DNA of 62,000 bases, taken from positions 216,175 to 278,174 of the forward strand of contig NMRA01000286.1 of NCBI GenBank assembly GCA_002633005.1, in the 5' to 3' direction. This stretch comes from Phoronis australis (taxonomy: Eukaryota > Phoronida > Phoronidae). This document shows positions 23,510-36,440 of this stretch, piece by piece. The notes under the pieces were generated by a model. That model saw only the letters and a program-made list of their open reading frames with translations, searched no databases and was not told the DNA's origin. Positions within the stretch are counted from its first letter, which is position 1, and every line of letters starts with the position of its first letter. A program made the position numbers and the translations under genes.

Positions 23510-23748
23510 TATGGTAAATTTCAGTAATTTAGGACACGGTGTGGCTGACAAAGTTATTTCATTTTTTCATTTCTTCATAAAGGATTAGTAACATCAAATA
23601 AAGGCTAACATACTAAAATATCTATATCACAGCTAACGTGCATCAAAAATTCTGACTAATAGTGGGCATTCACAACATTAGAAAATTTTGAAATATTAAA
23701 AGACCAATTCCGACCAATTATTTTTGTCCGAAATTTGCACTTATCGTA
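23510..23748. mobile_element. Short inverted-repeat element, FQ family, best copy
   Basis: The left end TATGGTAAATTTCAG-TAATTTAGGACACGG mirrors the right end, which in reverse reads TACGATAAGTGCAAATTTCGGACAAAAAT. Next to the left end is TGTGGCTGACAAAGTT and then TTTTTTCATTT, as in the other copies. About 239 bp with no coding capacity. The ends fall on TA, which would suit a TA-targeting DNA transposon family, but this is not provable from one copy. Confidence 0.6.
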
Positions 23749-23832
23749 GCTAAACTTTGCCCAACTTCAGCACAACAGAAATCTTTCACATAAGACACAA
23801 AGAAAGGCAGGTATTAACGCTTGCTAAAACAC

Positions 23833-23882
23833 ATGTGCAGTTTTTTCTAATGTGCAGTTTTTTCTAATGTGCATTTTTTCTA
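23833..23882. repeat. 17-bp tandem repeat, three units
   Basis: Units ATGTGCAGTTTTTTCTA at 23833 and 23850, and a third, one-base-shorter unit at 23867. Simple local duplication. Confidence 0.9.
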
Positions 23883-24939
23883 ATTCTTTGTCAAGTCCCC
23901 ATTATTGTTTGGAGGGCTGTTCAAAATGATTCACATAAAAATCCCAATGGCACTGGATGTTTGTGTATGAAAGATGTTACGTTTTATTTCATCAACTCTT
24001 TCCTTCTTGCTGAGAAAATCGCTCCTACACTCGAACACTGCTAAAATACACCACATGCTTCATGATTCACTTTTTCCAGATGGTGCAATTCCTGCTAAAT
24101 TTATGCACAACTGTTCACATGGACAGAAACCTGCCAAGGAGGAAGTGATTACCAGAGACACTGGGGCAGAGTTTACACAGAGCTTTCTTTGTGCTGTACA
24201 TGAGCAGAGAAACTTTCTATAACTTCTGCACCTGCAGTTATGCCTTGGGCACAAAGCAATGTGAACACAGTTGCAGTCCAAAATGTTCACTCCTAGATCC
24301 CCATCCCTATCAAAAACTGGCTAAAATGTCTGCTAGTAACAAAAACGGTATGTGGAATGTTGCAAGCGTCACTATTTCTGGTGCTTTGCTGACAGACGGA
24401 GTTACCCCAAAACTGCTAGCGTTTTCACCAGTACTCATGTAATCAGACCACACGCGCAGGGGTAAGAGGCCTTTAGATAATTGCAGGTGAAAATGACCCC
24501 TTCAAGACAGTGTTTCAGCTGGTATAACTCAGAGGCAACACTGGCCATTCTTAATTAAAAAATTCTGTTCAATTACAAACCAACAATCACCTCAATATGA
24601 TACACATACAATGGTGATGCGACAATATGTGGCATCAATCTTCAATGACTTTATGAGCTCTCCACTCCATTTTCAAACTCGAAAAAGGACAATTTTAGGA
24701 CCGTGCCCCACGTCACTGACATGCCCCATGTCATTGGTGTATAAAAATTTGTATTGATGCATCACGAGTGCTTACATCGGGATAACAGGCAGATTAAACT
24801 CACGCCACAACAACACCTCATTTTGATACAGACAATAAAATAAACAACACTATGTTGGTGACTAATCATAGCACTAACAGTAGCATACTATGAAACTATA
24901 GACCTCAAAAATTATTTAATGGCCTCCATTCTAACTCAT

Positions 24940-25130
24940 ATATCAAAAAACTAGGGTCTGTCAACTAGTAAAAGTATATATTTTCTGAAAGACAAAAAAT
25001 CAGGGAATATAAAAATATATTTTATATTTATGTACCATTATTATTATTAAGCAAACATCAGTAAATCGAAATTACATTTTTAAGAAAGATACATTAATAG
25101 CAAAATAACCCTATATTTGATTTTTAAGAG
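24940..25130 (-). repeat. AT-rich dispersed repeat, copy 3 (reverse, diverged)
   Basis: GTAAAAGTATATATTTTCTGAAAG, then a run ending in AAGAAAGATACATTAATAGCAAAATA, follow the same order as copy 1 at 4600-4960. Weak alignment; boundaries approximate. Confidence 0.3.
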
Positions 25131-25139
25131 ACCTTTTTT

Positions 25140-28100
25140 GAAATGATAGCTTCACCAGTTACCTCAAAAATGCTGTTAGAAATTTTTGATTACTCTTTAC
25201 GTTTGGTTTCTATGACAAATCAACTCGTAAAACAGAAACCATTTTTATAAAACATAGCAGTCTTATTTGTCTTTGTTACACTACGCAAAAATTAGGAGTT
25301 TATATCGAAAATCCTAACAATGTTTTTGAGATTGAGGAATAAATATCGAGTTTGGAAAGTTTTGTTTTCAAGAACTCGTTTTACTAAGTGCAAATTAAGT
25401 TGATTTGCCGAAGCTGAGAAAAAGCCGTTTAAATAGTGAGAGTTAAATATCTCAAGGTATTCGGTGAAAACTTGTTTTCAGTCAATATAACCTATACACC
25501 CCTTAGCACTGTTCATTATTTCAACGTTCACACGCAATGTCAACTGGATTTGCAGGGTGTAAAACGTCTTAATCAGCCAAGTCGATTCCAACAAGATCAC
25601 AGGCAACTAGGTCACCAGCAGTGCCAACATATTAAGTGGGTCAAGCTGGTGTATTGTGGTCCACTTTAAAGTAGGCCAACAATTCATTGTTAGACACACC
25701 ACGTGCTGGGAGACTGATATGAAACACAATTACGAAATAGATACAGAAATTGAGTCGGTGGTAAAAGCACGTCGTGAGCATGAGATAGAAACAGTGAAAT
25801 ATTAAATTACCTGAATTAAGGACTTTGGGTGAGGATTTATCTCTTTTCACAACTTGCTATGTTCATGAACACAAAGCCACAGAGGCGTGAAGCAACTCGT
25901 AGCATTCATTCTCAAAGGTCGTATGCATACAGAAACGCAACTCCCTCAGAATGTAAGGTATGTTTTGCCTTCATTTTCCCCGGCATCTTTCTATCATATG
26001 TGCATGTTGCCGACACAATATCTTGGTGACACGGATAATGAAAGGACTGAGGGTACATACGAGCTGCTCTGTTCCTGGTGGGATATTTAATTTGAGAGAC
26101 AGCCCTGTAACCTTTGACTTCAGATAAGTAGTACGATAAACAAATTTTCACAAGTTGCGCAGTACCAAGGTGGTTCTGCTAAATCTTTTTTTCTCGCTAC
26201 ACGGTATACATCTCATATTTGAAGTTCCCCGAGAATGAAGAAAAGATATTTTGCTAGACTTGTGTGAAATGTTGTGAATACGGCCAATTTTTGTGAATAA
26301 GGTTCAAGATATCCTGTGCAGATGACCAGATGCTGGTAGCTCTGGTACAGAGCCTGGCTATGTCAAAGCATCATTCTGGTGCTGTATACCATTTATGAGA
26401 AAAATGAGAATATAAAAGCTCATCTAAACACCACACTGTGTTCTAAATCTGTTAAATTTTCTGTTTTTTAAACACCCATTCCAATTGAAGTGCTGTGGGC
26501 ATTGAATTGAAGAAGTATGGTACATCACTGTCATAAAACAACAGACAACGATTTATTGTTTGTAGAACTGAAGCCGGAAAAACAACAATTCTGGCAACTG
26601 TTTTCTAATCAAAACAACCAAAGAAATTCCATAGATTGAACGACTTTTTATTTTAATGCAAAACAGCCACACTCGACACTCAACAACGTCATTTAAAACG
26701 TCATTAGTGACACTCGTTAGGAAGATTGGCAAGACGACCACTCTCTTATCAAAATCTCGTTGTATGTAAAATAATGACAGAACATTACTTCTATAGCATA
26801 ACACCTTTATAAAGCACATATGGTGTCTGTATCGAATAGCCAGGTAAAGCTTACATTAGAGATGTTAAACCACCTGTGCAGGCTCTACCCATGCAATTCG
26901 ACATGTTTAAATTTCCGACAAGATTTTAGCCTTTTTATCCAATAATCAACACATTCTAGTGTTGACACCTAATCAGTGTGCCAAGTCTACACGCAAAAAT
27001 CAATAACCAATCAGAGACATAACAAGCAGAGTACCTTTAACTATAAAGAAAAATGAACTCGGCTTACTCAAAACGAAACATAATGCAGATGTGTATATTT
27101 TACTTGAAAAGACATATCTTGGGGATGATAAAAAACTGATTTCCTTTTACAAGTAGACAGGATGAGTTTTTATACATTTTATGAGCATGCATCAGTGTGT
27201 CTGACATGCAAAGTGTATGATTTCAGGATTATTACGCAAGACAGATGTAATTAACGAACCAATGAGGAAATCTACAGAGGATGATGATGGTAATTAGAAT
27301 GGGGAAATTCATCAGATGATGACTGCTCATTCCAGAACGATCATGTGACCTGCCATCATTGGAAATGACTAGACATTGGAGTCGCATCAAAGAGAGCAAT
27401 AATTAGTGATGCCTTCCTTGATATCCAGCAATTATGATATAGTCAATTTCTACATGGACAACATAACGCCTTCAAGCTGGTCTAGAAAACGGTATGAAAA
27501 TAAATTTCGCTTCACAAACTGCTAACATTCCTAAACGAATGCGATGCTAGTGTTAAATTTCTAATTTTATTTTCTGTGGATTTCATATCATTTCCACTTA
27601 ATTTTAATTAATAACTTAACAAACGAATCGTAATCAGTTTGGTCAAAATATATTCTCAACTTTTGCTCTTTCAAAATACTACAATTTTTTAAAATAAATT
27701 TCACATGAAGCTGGTATAACCCAAGATATTGTGTAAAAAATCAACTTAATACAAATGCGAAATTGTTCTTCCAAAACTTTCTCATGCCTCCCCCCACCCT
27801 GTGACAAGCAACTTAATGGGCCTTGGGTCCATTTCATGAAAACCACTTCGGACTTCAGACGGAAATTTGGTCTTACGCACCCACCATTTGCTGAAAAAAG
27901 ATGTAGTCCAGTAATTATGAGGCTATCACAGTCGAGAAATAATTTGAAAAAGTATCTCAGTGACTAGCACTTATCTGTACATTTATCGTTAAAACGTTAA
28001 ATTATGATAGCTATTCGGTATCAATCATGTTAATGAAGAAGTTAAGTTCTACTCAACATTTACTTTTGTTGAGAAATTTGCCAAAATTCCTCGTGACCAT

Positions 28101-28826
28101 CATGTATATGCTCAAATTGAAAAGTGTTCACTCTTTCTATATCAATGAACAGAATCCTGTCATCCTAACGACTCATAATTTACAACTTCTGAAGAAAAGT
28201 GTATCCTCAATCTTTTCTCCTCGCTAACTGTGCACAAATAATTTTTCATACAACAATCAAGAAATGATAGAAAAGTGATCGTTTTGGCAAAATTCCACAA
28301 ATGGAGTGTAAATGTCACAATTTGACTCTGGAGGCTCAAAAGTTGAGCATTACATTCTATACAAAAACCCAATACATTGATTATTTACCTATTTAACTTC
28401 TCAAGAAAACAAAGAATAAAAAACTTTTAATCTGTTATTAGTTTGGTTAAACTTGTATCATGTAGAGGATGTAAACAACACCTGGTTAAGTTTGTAATAT
28501 TTGCAGCAAAGTAATCACTCTTTGAAAACTTATAAACAGACAATTTTGGCTATCATTTCTTACACCAAAGATTTGCCTATACCAAGGCAATGACTAAGCC
28601 TACAACATAAAACAATAAAATGGATAAATCAAATACTACATCGACTTTATACTGTCTCCTCAGAGAATGATAAACTTAAAGACCAGTACTTGAGACCATT
28701 AAGTGTTTGCCCGAAACCTCATTCAGTAAACGCAGTCTTCAGTTGGTCAATAGAACAAGTTACTCCTGAAAGGAGCTGTCGCTACGTTTAGAAGTGTGAA
28801 TGCTGTCAATACTGGGGAGCTTGACA
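25140..28826. other. Non-coding stretch, nothing convincing
   Basis: A 25-codon open stretch at 25883-25957 ends at a perfect donor (GTAAG followed by GTATGT), but it has a poor acceptor and no partner. A minus-strand stretch at 25912-26151 was considered and rejected. No other structure seen. Confidence 0.35.
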
Positions 28827-28887
28827 CACGTGTGACAACTTACCCCACACATGTGACAACTTACCCCACACATGACAATTTACCCCA
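28827..28887. repeat. 21-bp tandem repeat, three units
   Basis: Units of CAC(G/A)TGTGACAACTTACCCCA at 28827 and 28848, and a third with a 2-base deletion at 28869. Confidence 0.9.
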
Positions 28888-31184
28888 CCTTATCAAGATA
28901 TGTTAACTTGTTCTATTCCGAACTTAATACATAAGGAGTACAAATTGTCTATACACTCGGGAAATTTAACCAATCATAGCACGGTATTCTTTACAAAGCT
29001 GTCTCATTTGATATCCCATCTCTGTTTCGGTCACATGGTTAACGACACAAGCGTGGCGCCAGCATGGTCAGACATCTTGTTTTAAGCATTGTATATCGAG
29101 CCCGAATATTCGATTTAGTATCTAGCTCATTGGTCTATTGTAACTTGCACATGTTGTAGTGTGGACGCAAACCTGCAGACAATGCGGAGGTAATCACCAG
29201 CTGCGCATTTGCTCAGTTTCATTCATAAGGTTGTCTAATTCTCTTTGCACCATGTTTGTCACATGGTGCGCGGTGTGTAATATACACTCGGCAGAACAAA
29301 AGTAGTAGATACTCTTGGTAAGTTGTTCCTAGTGTGAAAATGACTTAAAATTAGATTTGTACCCTTCTCTGATGATTACAAACAAGAACTAACCCTAACC
29401 TGTTTTCTTTCAACAAGCACATTCCATTGTGCCAATAGCAAAAAAAATATAATTTTGGATTAAAGATGACCATAAAAGACCAGTTGTGTACAAGAGCTTT
29501 CAGTTAGACCAGTATAGTGCACAGGTATGCCCTTTTCACCACCTTATGATGTTCTCTGTTACACGTTGTGACTTCACAAGTCCAGTGGTTCATGAAAGTG
29601 ACTCAAGACATTAGACAGAAATTTGGTTTATGCTCCAATGTCAAAACTGTTGTATACAGATTTAGTCAAATAATAGTGAGTGCACCACAGTGTAGAAATA
29701 ATGTATAGAAATCTTTTAGTAGTAACTAGCAGTTATAGGTACGGCTATGCTCAGAGACTTTGCACTCAAGTGAGATTTGATTATTTTTCAGAAATAGTTG
29801 TGTAGAACAAAGGACAAATTTCTGTCTGAATCTTCAGTGTACTTTTCATGACTACAAGAGAAATTGCAGAAAGGGTTTCTGTGAGTTTAAACAGCGATAG
29901 TGTGAACTGGCCTCAGGAAAAACCACACAACCAACAGTCTCTTAACCATTCATCAGTTAATCACACACTGTGTAGTAGAAAAAACAACACATTTTGTAAA
30001 ACAAAATGCTTTAAAACTAAGCATTTAAAGAAAATTGCACTTCGTTATTTCCATGACACCATAGTACAGTCCAGTAAACACAGAGCAGTAGTAAATCAAG
30101 GAGTACTGGTAACAAGTTAGCGAGTTTTTGAAAAGTAAAAAGACAATTCGGCGATTATTTTTTCCACGAAATAATTGAAGAATTACGGTACACCAAGTTG
30201 TTGCCAAACAGGAAAGCAAGGTAGTACCATGGTCAGACAGGGAGGCAAGGTAATACCATGGCCAGACAGCTGAGTGTACAATAACTCAACCTGAAAAAAT
30301 GCAGGAAGAAAACTTGCAACAACAACATTCTGACAAATAACCAAAACATGTACATTTCATTCTAATTCTATTTACGGTCACTGCACAACGGCTTAAGTTA
30401 CGAAACGTTAAAACGCAATTTCTAAAGGTAAACAGTAAAGTCTCTATCAACTTGAGCTAAATTAATAAACAAATTTTTGGAAGGCATTGTTTTTTATTTC
30501 CCTGTACATGTACCTTTTCTGTCGTTAACTATATTGTTCGTCTTAATTGATAATATCGATTTAATTTATTGTTTCTCGGTGGTTAGCTGTTAGGGGCCCG
30601 TGCCTTTGCTGGCCACCCAGTCATGTAACAATGTATGTTTTACATGATTTAAAAAATAAAGTTTATTCCTCTCTAATTTACGAAATGTTAACAATTTCAC
30701 TTTGTATTAGCTGATAACACATCAATCAAACAAGCAGTGGCTAACAATGGAGTCAAATTATCTGCCTAAATAATCTTGTTGAAAGGTTTCATAAAACAAA
30801 ATTTCTAGAACAAATTGAAAGCACTATTTTCCGCACGACTTCTCCTATTGTGTCTCCAGTAAAAATCTTCTGTTTAGGACACAATATTGCAGATAGGTTA
30901 AGTTTCATTTTAATTTCTCAACAAAAATAACCTTTCAGGAAAATTTACTTTGCTTTTAGTATGGTTTGTAAGGCATAGATATTGGCAAACAACCTTTGCT
31001 GAAATTTTACACATTTCCAACCATGTGAAAAGCCTGTGAAAAGTAGAAATATAAATTAACAATTTTAGAAATTACTTTTGTCACAAATTGTAAAATTTTT
31101 ACTATACAATTTAAAATGAAATTAGAAAACGAGTATTAACAAGAAATGACCAGGCACCTATTGCTATTTCTAAGTTCAGGTTGG
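28888..31184. other. Non-coding stretch; possible transcript or retroelement 3' end
   Basis: At 30655-30660 an AATAAA signal follows a GC-richer segment (GGGGCCCGTGCCTTTGCTGG, about 30592). It could be a poly(A) signal or the tail of a retroelement; neither is proven. An FQ-family end lies at about 30140-30190 (AATTGAAGAATTACGGTA). Confidence 0.3.
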
Positions 31185-31640
31185 ATCCCCGAAAATGACC
31201 AAATGTGGCTACATTCGAAACATCACATCTCAAAAACGGATCATCGGAATCACAGGAAATATTCAGATACTATGCTCTAGGTACTGCTCTCGAATACACT
31301 GTTAGGAATTATATTTAAAATGATATATTTGCAATACGAAAGGATTTGTGTGATTTTAATGAAAATAAAATGAAAACAAATAATTTACAAAGTTGTGACA
31401 GCATTTTTGAGATTTTATCTTGGCCGTTTATATAAGCTGAAATGTGTTCTTTCGTGTCACTCCTTTGCTCTGAATGTACCTTTCCTTTTTCCCTAATTTT
31501 TTCTAAAACACACGGTCACGTGACCCAAGAAGTACTTGGCATAAAGTCAAAAATCAAACCGTAGTGACTTTCTACTTTCAGAAAATATAAACTTCACAGA
31601 GCTGAAAGCATGAAAGTTTTGAGACATCCAGTTGTGGTAT
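31185..31640 (+). repeat. AT-rich dispersed repeat, copy 4
   Basis: AAATGTGGCTACATTCGAAACATCA, ACTGTTAGGAATTATATTT, GAATGTACCTTTCC, CACGTGACCCAA and AAAGTCAAAAATC occur in the same order and with similar spacing as in 39330-39850. The two copies are clearly related but strongly diverged. No coding capacity. Confidence 0.6.
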
Positions 31641-31875
31641 CAAAATATAGAAAAAACGCCACCGGACATGATTTTGATACTGATGATGTCTAGACTGTGA
31701 GGAAGACCGATTCAAAAGGGGAGTGTCAAAGAAGCTCTGCATGAGTGCATCAAGCGCCCCTCTCTGAACAAACCAACAATGTCACACATATGGGATAGTG
31801 TCCTGACCTCTATACCACATCGAAATCGCCACCTGTTGGCAAAGAATGATAGTAACACCAATAGCCATGCCGAAG

Positions 31876-32221
31876 GCAGAATGGTGAATGTTGGCCAAAT
31901 CCCCTTTTGTCCACTGACGTCACAAGCATACTGGCGCCCCCAGTGGACTCGACTGAAAAGGAATCTTTCAATCATAATTAATTGATACTATATACCATTC
32001 ATTATTATATACCATGCATTATGTTTTTAGAAAAAAACGATACTCAACGTCCCACAATAAATACAAGTTTGTTCGCCAGCTTGGCTCGGCCGTTGCTAGG
32101 CTGGATGCTACCGGGTTCATGAACTTGGTTTATTTACGAGTTCTCAGGGCCTCCACTGGGGGCGCCAGTATGCTTGACGTCAGTGGACAAAAGGGGATTT
32201 GGCCAACATTCACCATTCTGC
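31876..32221. repeat. Near-perfect 72-bp inverted repeat with 204-bp spacer
   Basis: Arm 31876-31947 is the exact reverse complement of 32152-32221 except for a 2-base insertion (CA) in the first arm. Key words are GGCCAAATCCCCTTTTGTCC, ACTGACGTCA and GGCGCCCCCAGTGGA. The spacer is AT-rich on its left half and GC-richer toward the second arm. The arms explain why similar peptides (VSGQKGIWPTFTIL) appear in open frames on both strands. The identity implies a recent event or sequence conversion between the arms. Confidence 0.9.
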
Positions 32222-32560
32222 ATGCTGAAGTCCATAAGAGACAGACGCAAAGTCGCTAACTCAAGTCACCAAATTCCAGTATTCGATTTAAGTTTTTCCT
32301 ATATTTTCACTTAGTTAAATTGTTTAGTTTTCTGAACATATGGCTAAATGCACAACCCCATAGATAAGGTCCTATAACTTTAAGTTAACATACACACAGC
32401 AGTATTTTGAACACCTCCCTAAATCCTTCTCCAGAGATTTACTCGTTATATAAATTGGGCTAATTGAGCCTACTGAGGCACACACTATGCCATTAGGTTG
32501 AGTGAAACATGAGTCTGACACATACACTCTAATTACCTTTGCTTATAAGCAACCACATCA

Positions 32561-32989
32561 CACACCTGGACAAGAGAAATGTTTAAGGTTGTTTTACATC
32601 AGACCTGCATGGTCTTGGGTAGTGCAGTGTACCCACAATACTGCAGTTTATACACACCCGGACAAGAGAAATGTTTAAGGTTGTTCTACATCAGGGCGCA
32701 GTTGCATAAAAGTTATACGCCGAATAGCAACAATGACGTCGCATTATCACGCATCACGTTGTTATTGTTGAACAATGCACCTGACGACATGCAACAATCA
32801 AACTTATCCAGCGGATAACTTTTGAAGCTTTATGCAACTCAGCCCAGACCTGCTTGGTGTTGGGTAGTGCAGTGTACCCACAATACTGCAGCTTACACAT
32901 ACCTGGACAGGTGAAAAGTTTAAGGCTGTTTTACATCAGACCTGTACAGAGTTGGATAGTGCAGCGTACCAACAATACTGAGCTTACAT
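32561..32989. repeat. 92-bp tandem repeat, three units, middle one interrupted
   Basis: Unit 1 is 32561-32652. Unit 2 starts at 32653 and resumes after an inserted 150-bp element, ending at 32897. Unit 3 starts at 32898. Without the insertion and its 3-bp duplication, unit 2 is exactly 92 bp. Shared words include GGACAAGAGAAATGTTTAAG, TTACATCAGACCTG and GTAGTGCAGTGTACCCACAA. Confidence 0.9.
32695..32844 (+). mobile_element. 150-bp MITE with 3-bp target duplication (CAG)
   Basis: Ends GGCGCAGTTGCATAAA and, in reverse, GGCTGAGTTGCATAAA. It is inserted inside unit 2 of the 92-bp tandem array. Units 1 and 3 keep the uninterrupted site TACATCAGACCTG. In unit 2 CAG is found on both sides (32692-32694 and 32845-32847). 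This fixes both boundaries exactly. Non-coding with a palindromic interior. The superfamily is not certain; 3-bp duplications occur in Harbinger-type elements. Confidence 0.92.
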
Positions 32990-35525
32990 TACAAGATGGA
33001 TATTTCAGATGAATGGCAAAAATTTAACATATATTTTTCAGTGACAGCACATATCAGATGAGACAGAATTCACCCGAATGACATTGTGGTTTCACAGTCA
33101 CACAGTCGATAACCACATAGACTTGGTACACCACCACATTGCGGTAGTGTTTGACCTGACCCCCAACCTGGTTGATTTTGTGTTATTAAAGGAATAGGAC
33201 CAGGTCAGAGATTTCACCACTTCCCATCAAGGTCCCCCAACTCCTTTAGTCATTTGAAAGTAAAGACAACAAGTGTGACATGAAACTCCTTCCAACTGTT
33301 TTTTAACCCATATTTGCCACTGCCACGACAGAGTTAACTACAAGCAAACTGAATTGACGTCACTGACACTCTGACAGTCATGTAATTGAAAAATGAAACG
33401 ACAACCATCGCTACAATGAACGGCATGGTGACGTGAGCAATGACGTTATGGATTAACAAGAAATATAGTGGTCGGTAATAATCAATGGAGTCAATACTAC
33501 GGACCAGAGCCTCCTCTGCTGACATAGAACATTACCCCGTAGTGTAATTCCAGTGAAATGTCAGGGGTCAGATTTAAATGTTAACAAGAACCCCAAGAGT
33601 TGGAAGGAAAATGGAAATCTATCCCCACAGCGCACGTGTTGCTAATCAACAGTAGAACCCTCAATGAAACCCACATTCACTAATAGTCAATATTAAATGC
33701 AAAACTGACTAAAAGACAACAGCAACTTCTACTTTTGCTGGTCCCTTTTATCGTTTATAATGCCTTGACACTTTCCAAAAGCAATGCCATTTTACCCTTT
33801 TATCTCTAAAACTGTAATCCATAACCCTGGCAAAACAACTTTTACACAATATATATCACAGGTTTGGTGGTGTTGTTGATCGCTGGTAGTAAATCATCTT
33901 CTGAAAATAACAGGCACGGCTCTCAATGTCTCAATTTTTGGGCCAAAGAACAACCTCAAACAGTTCTGAAAATCATTTAAAATCATGTAAAATACCCTCT
34001 CCAGACCGAAAAATTCCTTCAAATGCTCCTAAATTCCCCTCTATGTCAGAATAGGCTTCAACTCAAGCAGACATTCAATCTCAGGTTGTGGAATAACTGT
34101 TCCCCATCACAACTTTTTTTCTACCGACATACATAGACTTACTGATAATGTTTCATTGTTGGTTCACCGAATATTTCTTGCAAAGGTCGACAAAGAAATG
34201 CCAAAAAGAATTGATGACAAAAATCTAGTTCATGGAAATCAAAGTGGACACGCTATGATCCACACACCAACACTAGATGGCGTTTAGGCAATTTTTTAAT
34301 TTCTACAAATAAATTGAAAACCCAGTGCACTGCTTCTGTAACCACCACTAAGCAGACCATAAAAACAGGCTTGTGTTGAGAAACCTTCCATGCTAAAAAT
34401 GCCAAGCACTAAATGTACAGGGGGTTAATTTTCCATCTGCAGGCCATCAATGTGTGCCTCTATCACTTTTTATAGTTAGGAAAGTTATGCAATTCACACA
34501 GGCAAAAGAAAACATACAACCTAGGGAAGGGTCAAGTTCTTGTCTGATTGATGGTAACCACAAGGAACCATACTAGTAAGACCTCAATCACATGCAAGGT
34601 TAGGACACAGTTTCTGGTGTTGGAGGAACATAGCTGATCACAGAAAAAGTGCATCAAAAATTATTTGAAACTATGCAGACTTTACTTTCACGTGACATAC
34701 ATTTTAACAACTTTTTGTATTCAGACACTATCATTTGTGTCTGAACAGAGGATCTTTGTAACCGTAAATTTCTGAAGTATGTAACGCATTTTATTTCAAA
34801 ACATACCGTATTTGAGTGACAAGTTTTTATTGATATCAAGCACTCAGCAATAAGATACTTTCAGAAAGCAATGGAGATGGCTTATGCAGCACCTTCAAGG
34901 TGTCCCTTGAGTAAAATGCCTGAAGCAAGCCTTTGTACATGCAAACAATAACTTCTTTTCATAAATCTAGTGTCCTCAATGTCAACTAGTGGCAAGTAAA
35001 GTACAGCCATGCCTGGGAAGGTAAGCAGAAATCATCTATACTTATAAGGCTTCACTAAGTCTCCAATTACTAGCGAAAAGTCAGGAAACAGTTTAAAATC
35101 AGAAAACCAAGAACATCAATCATATTTCCAATTTTTTCTGTAAATGTCAGAATACATGGTTTATATATTCCGTATCGATTTGTACATGAAATTGCATTAC
35201 GACCACAATTAATACTGCAGCCGTTTAACATTCAGAATGACAACTGATATCAATAGAGAGCGCTAAAAAATTCAACAAGTTAATTACACTCAGCATAGCT
35301 AGCTTGAGGAACTCTGGCACTCTCTATGATACAGGCAGAACCTGGGAACTACATCTTTCAACACTCAACTCACTATCTCTAGTACAATGGGTATTTAAAC
35401 AGTTCTGTCTAACATCAACTCAGTAAATAATTGGCCACTTTAGGTGTCAAGACCATCCTGTCCAGAGCACTTACTAGGCCAGAGAACAAGCTCATTGTCC
35501 TCCACACACCAAAAAGAAAGTGTGT
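32990..35525. other. Non-coding stretch, nothing convincing
   Basis: A 47-nt stretch at 34972-35018 lies between a pyrimidine-rich AG and GTAAGC and would encode CPQCQLVASKVQPCLG. It is too short to call. No repeats recognised. Confidence 0.35.
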
Positions 35526-35755
35526 AAGGTAAAATCTCATTGATTTAGGACACAGTATGGCCGACAAGTGACTTTTTTCATTTTTATAGATTTGTAGCAC
35601 CAAACAAATGGTAAAAGAGTTTGAAAAAATCTATGCCATAGCTACCAAACGACAAAGATTCTAAGAAATTGTAAGTCTTAATAATAATGCTATAAGCCTT
35701 TGAATATGAAAAACGATCAATCTTGGCAAGATCACTACAGTATTCACGTACGTGA
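35526..35755. mobile_element. Short inverted-repeat element, FQ family, copy with intact left end
   Basis: GGTAAAATCTCATTGATTTAGGACACAGTATGGCCGACAAGTG followed by TTTTTTCATTTTT is the best example of the family's left end. The right end is not clear. Confidence 0.45.
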
Positions 35756-36254
35756 ACGACTTTTTCTGCTTTTCTGCAGGTAACTGAGAGCAGCAGTAAG
35801 ACGACATTTTCTCCACTGTTAACTACATTGAGGAGTGATCATCAAAAATATCAGGTGTGTCCACTCTCCGTGCACGTTTTCAAAAATAGCGACACAACAC
35901 CAGACCCGTGACCACAAAACTTACGTGAACACAAAGACTCTACTCAGGGAGTATCTCAGGCCGCTTTGGCAGTTGTGAAATAATAAGCCAGCAGGAAACA
36001 CAAGTGATGTTTTAGCAACATTACAAGAGGTGAATCTGCTGAAATTTTTTCAACATGTGAATGTGTTGTAAGCGTCACATTCTACACACACAGAAAATCT
36101 CAGGCTTTTAACTGCAACAGAAAAATGCCCTGAAGCAGACAAATATTTGACTAGAGCAGGTACATTGGAATCTGTTGGTACAGAGACAGTTGGCTGGAGT
36201 TCCTACAGCAGATAGTTAGCATGACTCAGTGTTGAGGAGTTTACCATAAAACAT

Positions 36255-36440
36255 GAGTATACCGTAAATATTTGGGTTAATGCCCATGCTCACAAAAGCG
36301 CCAACACCCAACCTGCACATGTAAGTACCCAATGCTCAGCTAAGAGCCAGCCCTGAAGTTTTAGGCGTTTTCAATTTGTGCCCACTGTTCAGGCTAGCAC
36401 CCACCCATAATTTACATTAAAAAACTAATTTCCTAACAGT
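36255..36440. repeat. Copy of the GCGCCC/TTAATGCCC repeat
   Basis: TACCGTAAATATTTGGGTTAATGCCCATGC matches in order the reverse complement of the right end of 1-180, followed by diverged AAAGCGCC and ACCCACCC words. Mutated and partial. Confidence 0.45.

Noticed and set aside
23974-24222. Plus-strand stretch with LFPDGAIPAKF, recalling a hAT transposase-associated motif
   Set aside because: Only a few residues agree and the following conserved positions do not. No other transposase block nearby.
25912-26151. Minus-strand stretch reading PQSFHYPCHQDIVSATCTYD, faintly like a copper monooxygenase segment
   Set aside because: The match is short and needs a gap. The histidine and methionine ligands expected nearby are absent, and the minus strand has no donor at the right place.
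31712-32259. Protein repeat VSGQKGIWPTFTIL in two open frames on opposite strands
   Set aside because: Explained by the 72-bp DNA inverted repeat; no reading-frame conservation beyond the arms.
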